A stretch of DNA of 64,000 nucleotides from Salinimicrobium profundisediminis. Lineage in GTDB: Bacteria; Bacteroidota; Bacteroidia; Flavobacteriales; Flavobacteriaceae. Each line of letters begins with the position of its first letter. Positions within the stretch are counted from its first letter, which is position 1. The DNA is taken from the NCBI RefSeq assembly GCF_026241755.1, contig NZ_JAPJDA010000009.1:1-64000 (forward strand), given 5' to 3'. The notes under the pieces are model-generated. The model was not told the origin of the DNA. It worked only from the letters and a program-made list of their open reading frames with translations, and did not search any database. A program made the position numbers and the translations under genes. Below are positions 55,440-62,421 of this stretch, one piece after another.

Positions 55440-55571
55440 TCTTCTTGTTTATGAACGGCCAGGCTTAATCAAAATAAGTGAGCCCACGCGTTGTATATGC
55501 TATATGCATTTAGTGAGTGTAATCCTATACCTCACCCTGTGGGTGTACAAGCACCCTCATGACTAATTCAA
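55440..55571 (-). ncRNA. Candidate guide RNA region downstream of the Cas12f-like gene
   Basis: The 298 bp after the Cas12f-like stop codon have no gene. On the minus strand they begin with consecutive hairpins: GGGTG-CTTGTA-CACCC (alternatively CACCC-ACA-GGGTG), GTGAGGTA/TAC-A-CTCAC, an ATAT-AGC-ATAT hairpin and GGCT/AGCC (about 55455-55480). TnpB and Cas12f guide RNAs are encoded in this position, scaffold first and guide at the 3' end. The guide would then start near 55450 or further left. No second repeat copy is visible, and I found no target in the window. Confidence 0.4.
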
Positions 55572-56669
55572 CTAATCTGTTATAACTTCAATACCTGCTT
55601 TTTCAGCCTTATATTTAATCTTGGTTATAAGGTCGTAATAACTCCAGTTTCGTAGTACGAATTCTTCTTCCTTAGCTATGCCAGCTTTGTCCTCCTGATT
55701 CATTAAAATTAAAGTTCCCGCCTGGTGCTTAATACAGAAATCGATTAACCTCCTGCTATAAACATGGATGCGATTGGATACATAATTACTTTCAGTATTG
55801 TGGAATCTATTCACCGCCTTAAGTTTTCTCTTTATTCCCTTTCCTGATTTAGAAAATGTTGCTCCTTTTTGTGCTCTTTTTCGGGACGCTTGAATAGCTA
55901 ATCTTCTGTACAAAAATTCTTCTCTGCTACCAATGGTAAGTCTTTCGGTTCCGGTTTTAACTACTATGGGATATTCAAGAGACATAGAAGCTTCTGCAAC
56001 CACTTGCGGCTTAAGAGCATGTTGCTCTTTTTTTATCTCAAATACAGGAAGCCAAAAAATCTTTCCATCCTTTAATTTTATGTGTGATGTACAAAGCCTT
56101 ATTTCTCCTTTTACAGCTTGCTCTAAAAGGTGGCGTTTGTCTGTGTAATCCTTCCCGAGATAAGTTTTTAGAGGAAGGCTAAATAGCCGAAAACAAAAAG
56201 CTCTTCTTTCTTCGTCGTATGAAAAACCACTGATTCCTTCCATATCGAATGGAAAGGCCATATCTCTTCTAAAGTTCCTTAAAGAGCTTTCTCCACTCCA
56301 GTATTTCATTTTGTCTTTATTGAAAGAGCTGTACAAAGACTGCTTCAGATTAGATAAAATGTTAGTGGGAATTTCACCTTTGAACCGGCTGGACACTGCT
56401 CGATAGGTCGTATGGATCCGTGAGCATTGCAAAATCCCTAATTCATCTTTTTTTTCGTCTACCAGTTTATATTGAACTCTTTCGGTTAAATAGAGAAAAT
56501 CTTTGATCATTTCCTGAACGTACAAATGGGAAACCATCATGTTGGCTGCTCTAAAAGCCCTGTTCTGCCATTGGTATAGTTTATCCAGTGCCTCCTTCCT
56601 TTCTGCCTGAGTTGGAAGGTCCACCAGTAGCTGTATTTTCCGGGTAAGTTTAAGAGTGGAGTTTTTCAT
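55572..56669 (-). CDS. Nuclease-dead Cas12f/TnpB-like protein
   Basis: 365 residues resembling miniature Cas12f/TnpB proteins: the REC-like N-terminal half, WED-like segment, and the Cas12f core KSGKGIKRKLKAVNRFHNTE, VSNRIHVYSRRLIDFCIKH and AGTLILMNQED. The RuvC-I segment reads AEASMSLEYP where a GVDLGIKYP-like motif is expected, so the Asp is replaced (S228). The RuvC-II Glu is replaced (M323/N324). The protein stops after YKAEKAGIEVITD, before zinc ribbon and RuvC-III. No frameshifted remnant of these parts follows. It therefore cannot cut but may bind RNA and DNA. It lies one base after the sigma gene. Confidence 0.78.
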   Translation of the reverse strand: MKNSTLKLTRKIQLLVDLPTQAERKEALDKLYQWQNRAFRAANMMVSHLYVQEMIKDFLYLTERVQYKLVDEKKDELGILQCSRIHTTYRAVSSRFKGEIPTNILSNLKQSLYSSFNKDKMKYWSGESSLRNFRRDMAFPFDMEGISGFSYDEERRAFCFRLFSLPLKTYLGKDYTDKRHLLEQAVKGEIRLCTSHIKLKDGKIFWLPVFEIKKEQHALKPQVVAEASMSLEYPIVVKTGTERLTIGSREEFLYRRLAIQASRKRAQKGATFSKSGKGIKRKLKAVNRFHNTESNYVSNRIHVYSRRLIDFCIKHQAGTLILMNQEDKAGIAKEEEFVLRNWSYYDLITKIKYKAEKAGIEVITD

Positions 56670-56670
56670 G

Positions 56671-57456
56671 TTAAGCAGATTGTAACTGTTCTTGATGCTT
56701 TTCCTCCAGAAATTTGTACGCAGCTATAAAAATTTTATGGACTTCCTTCTGGGAGAGGCTCAACTCAGTAGCAATAGCAGCAAATGAATAATTCTTCTCA
56801 CTACGCAACTGCAACACTTTTTCCTGTTCTTCGGTCATGGAACCCTCAACCTTTATTGTTGTAGCAGGTTGATTTTTAGCTTCAAGATCAGTTCCCTGAT
56901 AAATAAAATTTTTAATCTCCTGGATGGCTTTCTTTACTTCTATACTAACTTCCTTAATGCTGATTCCCATAGCATCGGCAATAGCTTTATATTGAAACCC
57001 GTATTTAAGGCAGAGTTCTATCAGGTGTTTTCTCTTATCACTCAATAGTGGCAATACGCTATTGATTCTGTTAAGGGCCTTTTGATCTGCTTGCTGGTCT
57101 GATAGGTGCTCATCTTCTTTCTGTGGGTCATAACCATGCATATATTTCTGATAGTCTTCATAATTTTCCAACCTGTTGATGTTCCTGTAAAAGTCATTTT
57201 TGGGCCGACAATAGTAGTAGGTACATTCCCGTTTCATCACATAACGAAGAAAAAAGTAAATATGTTCCGGCCGTTCAATATCTTCCCTTTTCTCCCACAG
57301 TTTCAAGAAAGTATCTTGAAGGATGGTTTCAATGACAAATTCATCGCTAATCAGTTGCTTTCCCACCCAGAAGATCCTGCGGTGGTATTTGGAATAGATA
57401 AACTCTAAAGCATCAGGATGTCCTTGTTTTAATAGTTCAAAATTATCATGTGACAT
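56671..57456 (-). CDS. ECF-type sigma factor with extra C-terminal HTH
   Basis: 261 residues. Region 2 (about 14-85, FIYSKYHRRIFWVGKQLI, DTFLKLWEKREDIERPEH) and region 4 (about 132-187, LLSDKRKHLIELCLKYGFQY, IADAMGISIKEVSIEVKKA) match ECF sigma factors. A second HTH (about 207-254, MTEEQEKVLQLRSEKNYSFA, IATELSLSQKEVHKIF) is unusual for the family. No anti-sigma gene is near; instead the Cas12f-like gene follows, suggesting recruitment by that protein. Leader hairpin at 57472-57487. Confidence 0.82.
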   Translation of the reverse strand: MSHDNFELLKQGHPDALEFIYSKYHRRIFWVGKQLISDEFVIETILQDTFLKLWEKREDIERPEHIYFFLRYVMKRECTYYYCRPKNDFYRNINRLENYEDYQKYMHGYDPQKEDEHLSDQQADQKALNRINSVLPLLSDKRKHLIELCLKYGFQYKAIADAMGISIKEVSIEVKKAIQEIKNFIYQGTDLEAKNQPATTIKVEGSMTEEQEKVLQLRSEKNYSFAAIATELSLSQKEVHKIFIAAYKFLEEKHQEQLQSA

Positions 57457-57471
57457 AGGAGATATATTTGA

Positions 57472-57487
57472 ACCTGAGCTCTCAGGT
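57472..57487. promoter_or_regulatory. Inverted repeat in the sigma gene leader
   Basis: ACCTGAG-CT-CTCAGGT is a perfect 7-bp stem with a 2-base spacer, 16 bp upstream of the sigma start codon. It may be an operator for a nearby HTH protein or an RNA hairpin limiting translation. Confidence 0.5.
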
Positions 57488-57504
57488 CGGGTTATATTAT
57501 TAAT

Positions 57505-57684
57505 TTATAGGTCAGACTTTAAAGCCTTTTCTACCTGCTCCAGTTTCTTTTTATATTCTGCAATTAATTCATCTGCATATAGGGGAGTTCTATCTCCACT
57601 GAGACAATATCTTATGTAACGAGGAGTCACCTTATATTTACAGGCAAGGGCTTTTACTACCTCCGTGTTATAAGTTTTCTTCAT
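57505..57684 (-). CDS. 59-aa HTH-like protein upstream of the sigma gene
   Basis: A short gene reading MKKTYNTEVVKALACKYKVT, PRYIRYCLSGDRTPLYADEL and IAEYKKKLEQVEKALKSDL. The first part fits a small HTH (KALACKYKVTPRYIRYCL), followed by a helix. It is 48 bp upstream of the sigma gene on the same strand and divergent from the CI-like gene, so it may belong to the sigma-Cas12f operon or form a Cro-like partner to the CI-like repressor. Confidence 0.6.
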   Translation of the reverse strand: MKKTYNTEVVKALACKYKVTPRYIRYCLSGDRTPLYADELIAEYKKKLEQVEKALKSDL

Positions 57685-57777
57685 AAATTACGTAAGTTTG
57701 CCTGTTCATTTATTTGTTCCTTTCACCGGAACAAAATCAAATATAGTTGATAATTTTCAACTAATCAAAAAACTTTT

Positions 57778-57793
57778 GAAGATAATTATCTTC
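57778..57793. promoter_or_regulatory. 16-bp palindrome overlapping the CI-like gene leader
   Basis: GAAGATAATTATCTTC is perfectly self-complementary and ends 3 bp before the CI-like ATG. A GTTCC-N7-GGAAC repeat lies further upstream. These are candidate operators in the divergent promoter region between the 59-aa HTH gene and the CI-like gene. Confidence 0.6.
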
Positions 57794-57796
57794 TAT

Positions 57797-58198
57797 ATGA
57801 GAAATATTTTACAAGTTTTCACTGATATCGCCCAGAATGAAGGGATAACTATTACCAATTTAGAAAAGAAAATTGGTGCAAGTAAGGGTGTCCTTTCCCG
57901 TGCAATAAGTAAAGGCACAGATATTCAGGCAAAATGGCTAATTGCACTAGTTGATAATTATCCCCTATATAGTGCTGAGTGGATACTAACCGGTACTGGT
58001 CCGATGCTTCAAAGAGATTCCGCTGAATCTATTAGTAAAGAAACCGATCCAGTTGTTCTTCGTGAAAAATTAATTAATCTCCAAAATCAATTGGATGCTC
58101 TTGAAAAAGCAAATAATGCTTTGGAAGACGCCAATGAATCTCTAAAAGAAACTAAATTGATACTGCAAAAACGGATTGCGGAACTCGAAGGTAAATAA
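57797..58198 (+). CDS. CI-like HTH repressor with coiled-coil tail
   Basis: 133 residues from the ATG at 57797; an upstream GTG-type opening adds 33 unlikely residues. N-terminal HTH (ITNLEKKIGASKGVLSRAI), then YSAEWILTGTGPML, a motif common in Bacteroidota phage-type repressors, and a C-terminal coiled coil (LREKLINLQNQLDALEKANN, ALEDANESLKETKLILQ). Probably autoregulated through the palindrome at 57778. The following 58199-58406 holds no gene I can support. Confidence 0.78.
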   Translation: MRNILQVFTDIAQNEGITITNLEKKIGASKGVLSRAISKGTDIQAKWLIALVDNYPLYSAEWILTGTGPMLQRDSAESISKETDPVVLREKLINLQNQLDALEKANNALEDANESLKETKLILQKRIAELEGK

Positions 58199-58406
58199 CA
58201 GATTGAAAACTTTTTGATAGGTCAGAAGATAGACCTGTGACAAAAGCCGATCTAAAGGATGCTGGAGATAGATTTGAGAGAATAGCTTGACCTGAAATGG
58301 CATTTCCGCCTTTAAGGCCAATACTCAAAAGTCACCCAACTAGCAAAAATGAAGAGAATGGCATTAATTGAAATCTGCCTGTAATAAACATTGAGTTATC
58401 ATTTAA

Positions 58407-59627
58407 TCATAAAGTCGTGAACCGATACCAATTCAAAATTTCTCTTCCAATGTTGGGTTTTAATTGCCTGTGTTCAAGAATATTTAATCTCCCAACAGCA
58501 CACTGATGTTCCCGTTGTCTAAAATTTTTGAAATCCGGAGGTACTGAAGCTTCCGAAGGATAGAGCAGCATGGCACGAACCGACTTCCAGTAATCATTAT
58601 AAACATACATCTGCCGCAGGTCCTGGGTGGAAGGATTGAAATTCTGAATATTCTTCCATTTAGTATCGATGACAAAATACTCGTCATCCTTTTTCACCAC
58701 GATATCAGGGCGAATGGTTATCCCCTGCCAGAATTCTCTTGACTGCTGCCCGTAAACCTCCACATTTTCAAGTGAAGCAGCCTCCTGTTTTAATTTTACC
58801 AGCACATATTCTTCCCATAAGTTATTCATATCAAAGAGAAGTGCGAGCATCTTTTCATCGCCTGCAGAAATATTGGGTGCATAATTCAAAATGATGAGAC
58901 GGGCGATTTCCAAAGCAGTAGCATAAGGAGCTGTTTTTCTACCTTTTTTGACTCTCAAAAAAGTGGTCTTATCTACTTTGATCTCTTTCACCTCAGGAAA
59001 ATCCAGGCGGACAGATTTACACATGGAATACAGGTAAGTACCTTTCGTAAAATCTTCTATAATATATAAAGCTTTAGAAAGTATCCGGTGAATGAGGTGA
59101 TCCTTGTCGTAGATCTGGTGTGTAGTATAAAAACGTTCCTTATGGATCAGGTTCTTCCTAAGGTGGCCGGCAAACTCCAGTTTTCCTTTAAGTGTCTTTA
59201 CATTCTTCGTTTGCTTGTAGTACTGCTTAATTAGGCCGTTATGGATCAATAGCTCCAACTCATTGAGAAACCATTCGAAATATATATCGAGGAGGTGAAT
59301 GTTTTGCCGGGAGACATTCGCGTTTCCCACTTTTTGAACCTGTAGCTTCCGGGTGGTCTTTAGCATCTCGATGAGAACCGACTGCCATAGCTCTTCATTG
59401 GTTTCAGCAGCATCGATCTTGGGAAGGATCTCGACCGTCAAACCATCTACCTGGATCACCCCAACAAAGTTTTTGAATTTTATCCCGTTGTACCGGAGAT
59501 CAAAATACATATCATTATGCAGGGCATTCAGTTTGGAAAAAGCCTTTAAATGCTTTTGCTGAAACTGCTCCCCTACCTGCAGCAATTCATGCTCAAAAAC
59601 CTTTATGATCTTATTCCCCTGCCTCAT
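58407..59627 (-). CDS. mcrC: McrC-type nuclease subunit of an McrBC restriction system
   Basis: 406 residues: the N-terminal McrC domain (LRYNGIKFKNFVGVIQVDGL, VEILPKID) and a C-terminal PD-(D/E)xK nuclease (GITIRPDIVVKKDDEYFVID then TKWK, i.e. D...DxK). With McrB it cuts DNA carrying modified bases, mostly of phage origin. It overlaps mcrB by 17 bp. Confidence 0.88.
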   Translation of the reverse strand: MRQGNKIIKVFEHELLQVGEQFQQKHLKAFSKLNALHNDMYFDLRYNGIKFKNFVGVIQVDGLTVEILPKIDAAETNEELWQSVLIEMLKTTRKLQVQKVGNANVSRQNIHLLDIYFEWFLNELELLIHNGLIKQYYKQTKNVKTLKGKLEFAGHLRKNLIHKERFYTTHQIYDKDHLIHRILSKALYIIEDFTKGTYLYSMCKSVRLDFPEVKEIKVDKTTFLRVKKGRKTAPYATALEIARLIILNYAPNISAGDEKMLALLFDMNNLWEEYVLVKLKQEAASLENVEVYGQQSREFWQGITIRPDIVVKKDDEYFVIDTKWKNIQNFNPSTQDLRQMYVYNDYWKSVRAMLLYPSEASVPPDFKNFRQREHQCAVGRLNILEHRQLKPNIGREILNWYRFTTL

Positions 59628-62136
59628 CTTCCCGGTTGAGTAAGATTCGGACAGCTGATTCTATATCCTCCACTTCTTTAAGATGATAAGAAGGTAGAAC
59701 TTCCGGAAGATCCAATTTTGGAAATTTCGCGAAGCTAACTTTACCCTCTTTTCGCTCCACAAATCCGGCACCGAGTATAAGAGCAACTTTTTCGTAGTCA
59801 TGATAAAAATACTCCTGCAGTAAGGGAATGATCTTATTCTCAAACGCCTCCTGAAGTGCTTCGGTATCTCCGCTATTGGTCTTAATGAAATAGGAATGCC
59901 CAATGGTATGGTCACGATCCAGAAGGGCCTCTATTCTTTCGTTGATCGTACTTAATAACTCCTCTAGGTTGAACCTTTTAAATTCAATATTTCTCAGCAG
60001 TTCGGGGCGAGGCATGATTTCTTCAAAGACAAAGCGCCTTCTCAAAGCTGTATCCAGGGCTTCAACTGAACGATCGGCGGTGTTCATGGTACCAATGATA
60101 TGAAGGTTTGGCGGCACTCCTAATTCAGTTTTTGAATACGGCAATTTTGCCCGTAGTTCATTTTCTTCTCCTAGCCTCTTATCATCTTCTATAAGGGTGA
60201 TGAGTTCGCCAAAAATAGACGAAACATTACCGCGGTTTATTTCATCTATAAAAAGAGCATAAGGATTTTCCCTGTCAGCATCTGCTTTTAGACACATTTT
60301 TTTAAAAATTCCATCTTCTATACGATACGAAACATTGTTTTCTTCCTCATCTAAATTGGGTTTGATTCCCTCAATAAAATCTTCGTAGCTAAAGGATTGA
60401 TGAAAAGTCACAAATTCATAGTTCTTTATAAATTTATCTGGATTAGGATGGTAATTTTTTACCTCTTCCAAAAGAGTATAAGCTTCGGGGTAAAACTGCT
60501 CTAAAAGATCTTCCTTTACTTCCCAATATGAATTTTGATCTTTATAAAAAATTGGATTCGAACTCCTGTCCGCGACCTTTACATACTCACATTCGGGATC
60601 AGTATAATGCTGTAAATAGCCCCAAATTGTGGCATTAGGATTTTTACTATTCGAGAGCTTTGTTTTTATCAGCAAAAGCTCATGAGAAACAATATCAGTT
60701 ACTTTTGATTTCTTAATATCCAATAAAACTATAGCAGCAACCTTCCACCATTTTAAATCTGAAACTATGTTTTCCAGGTATTGCTCTCTGCTCAAGGAAG
60801 TTTCCTGAACAGTGAATTCTTTGAAATAGCTATCCTGTAATTGAAACGTTTTTCCGGTTCCGGGAGGTCCGTAGAGGATCCGGTTTAATTTTTCGCTATA
60901 ATCCATTCTTGCCGCTGACTTATCTCCTGACATAATTCCCAGGAGTCGTTCGTAATAAGTATTATAATTTGGATCCTCTGTTTTGTACGGAGTAATATCG
61001 GTAAGGGTTTTAGTCACGATATCAAACTGAGTATTCCAGGATCCTTTTTGTCTCCAATCCACTTTTCGGCATTTTTGAAAGTATGGACGCTGTGCATCGT
61101 AAAAGTAATCTGATGTTACCACACCATAGCCAAGTAGGGTTCGCTTTCCTTTTTTAACAATGATAACATCTCCGTTTTTTACCTTTTTCAAAAAGTCATC
61201 ACAAGCAGTTGCATCGTTTTTTTTAGAAGAATCGGAATTCTCCCATTCCTGAAGTTTCTCAATGATTTCTTCCTTTGTGGAATATTTTTGGAGATCTCCA
61301 AGTCGATCCCAGCCTATGGCTATTATTCCTTCTGAATAGAATTCTTCCCAGTGCTTAGCCTGTTTTCCTGGAGAATATAACCAATATTGCCTATGAGAAA
61401 TCTTGACAGACATCCTTTTGATTTTATTATATTCCTCTTCGGTAGCCGTGAAATTAGTACCCTGGTTCCCTGCTTTAAAGTGCTGAAATTCGGGCAGTTC
61501 TTTAATGTCAGCCCACAGCACGGGATCATCTGCCAGATAGTCGATAACTTTGATTTTTACCCGTTCTTCTTCTTTTGAAGCTGAAACAGGACCTTTATAA
61601 TACTGTTTCTCATAACTTTCTTCCTCGATATCTCCCACCTCAGAAACAACGTCGGCCAACGCATAACACCCTGCTTTATCTCCCGTTTGCCAAAGAATAA
61701 CCTTGTCACCGGGTTTTATTCTGTCTTTATGAGCTGCAATTTTCCAGGATTTAAGATGTCCTGCACGTAAGGCTCTTTCAATATCATATATTTCAGGACT
61801 TCCCTGGAAGATCCAATAGTTGGGCTGGTCTAATGACTTGGAACTAAATTTTTCCTCAATAAATCTGAGATAGTTCTCCTTTCCTAAAAGTGCTCGCGGG
61901 CGGTGATGGCTCACTCCGGCGCTATAGCTATTGAAGGCTCCATCTTTCCGATATAATTCTTTTTTTAGATAGCTGAGGATTTCCTTGTAATTTGACTCCT
62001 GTACGTCAAAAATATTTCGGTCAAATCTCTTATTTGATTCTTCCAAATCCTGAGAAACAGTATTTTCATTTAAGGATGAATATCTCCCGTTAGCATTCTT
62101 AAAAAACCACTGTATAAATTCTTCTTTAAGACTCAT
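59611..62136 (-). CDS. mcrB: McrB-type AAA GTPase with two EVE-like reader domains
   Basis: 841 residues. About 105-240 is an EVE-like domain (NYWIFQGSPEIYDIERALRA, IKPGDKVILWQTGDKAG), and about 249-370 a second one (QYWLYSPGKQAKHWEEFYSE, GDVIIVKKGKRTLLGYG). The AAA module has Walker A GPPGTGKT at 423-430, FVTFHQSFSYEDFIEGIKP, Walker B ALFIDEINRGN and the McrB motif GTMNTADRS. EVE domains bind modified bases, so the pair probably reads 5-methyl-, hydroxymethyl- or similar cytosines. A helical insert between Walker A and EDFIEG is usual for this group. Confidence 0.88.
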   Translation of the reverse strand: MSLKEEFIQWFFKNANGRYSSLNENTVSQDLEESNKRFDRNIFDVQESNYKEILSYLKKELYRKDGAFNSYSAGVSHHRPRALLGKENYLRFIEEKFSSKSLDQPNYWIFQGSPEIYDIERALRAGHLKSWKIAAHKDRIKPGDKVILWQTGDKAGCYALADVVSEVGDIEEESYEKQYYKGPVSASKEEERVKIKVIDYLADDPVLWADIKELPEFQHFKAGNQGTNFTATEEEYNKIKRMSVKISHRQYWLYSPGKQAKHWEEFYSEGIIAIGWDRLGDLQKYSTKEEIIEKLQEWENSDSSKKNDATACDDFLKKVKNGDVIIVKKGKRTLLGYGVVTSDYFYDAQRPYFQKCRKVDWRQKGSWNTQFDIVTKTLTDITPYKTEDPNYNTYYERLLGIMSGDKSAARMDYSEKLNRILYGPPGTGKTFQLQDSYFKEFTVQETSLSREQYLENIVSDLKWWKVAAIVLLDIKKSKVTDIVSHELLLIKTKLSNSKNPNATIWGYLQHYTDPECEYVKVADRSSNPIFYKDQNSYWEVKEDLLEQFYPEAYTLLEEVKNYHPNPDKFIKNYEFVTFHQSFSYEDFIEGIKPNLDEEENNVSYRIEDGIFKKMCLKADADRENPYALFIDEINRGNVSSIFGELITLIEDDKRLGEENELRAKLPYSKTELGVPPNLHIIGTMNTADRSVEALDTALRRRFVFEEIMPRPELLRNIEFKRFNLEELLSTINERIEALLDRDHTIGHSYFIKTNSGDTEALQEAFENKIIPLLQEYFYHDYEKVALILGAGFVERKEGKVSFAKFPKLDLPEVLPSYHLKEVEDIESAVRILLNREDEAGE

Positions 62137-62183
62137 TTGTTTAGGTATTGGTTCTACTTAAAAAGCAGCTGCAGTCATATGTT

Positions 62184-62407
62184 TTACCTCATCTTAACAA
62201 AAGCATTTGCTTCGGGATCATAGCGCAAAGTATCTACCCTGTATTTGCCTACCGTAATTCTGAGAATAAACTCCAGCTGAAATAACTCCTCTGTATTTCC
62301 TTCAATTAAAATTTGAATATCTCTTTCCAGCCTGAAAGATTTAATGTCAACTAGTTTGATCTGACTATTCGTTATTATAAAAAGTTCAATACTTCAGAAT
62401 TTTTCAT
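62184..62407 (-). pseudogene. Frameshifted N-terminal fragment of a DUF5655/NucS-like protein
   Basis: The minus strand reads IELFIITNSQIKLVDIKSFR, LERDIQILIEGNTEELFQLE and FILRITVGKYRVDTLRYDPE, ending ANAFVKMR then stop. The pattern matches the start of PD-(D/E)xK-like proteins in which FVIIEYK would follow. The ATG at 62407 is one base out of frame (slip in an A run), and the part with the catalytic motif is missing. A remnant in a defence block. Confidence 0.5.
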
Positions 62408-62421
62408 GTCTAGTCAATTTT

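Noticed and set aside
55274-55571. Classical CRISPR array after the Cas12f-like gene
   Set aside because: No direct repeat of 20 bp or more with regular spacing is present; only single-copy hairpins are seen.
55572-56669. Reading the Cas12f-like gene as an ordinary active IS605 TnpB transposon
   Set aside because: RuvC-I and RuvC-II catalytic residues are replaced, the zinc ribbon and RuvC-III are missing, there is no TnpA gene, and it is coupled to a sigma gene.
58237-58290. Short frame reading VTKADLKDAGDRFERIA after the CI-like gene
   Set aside because: Only 17 codons with a plausible sequence; could be a gene remnant but not enough to call.
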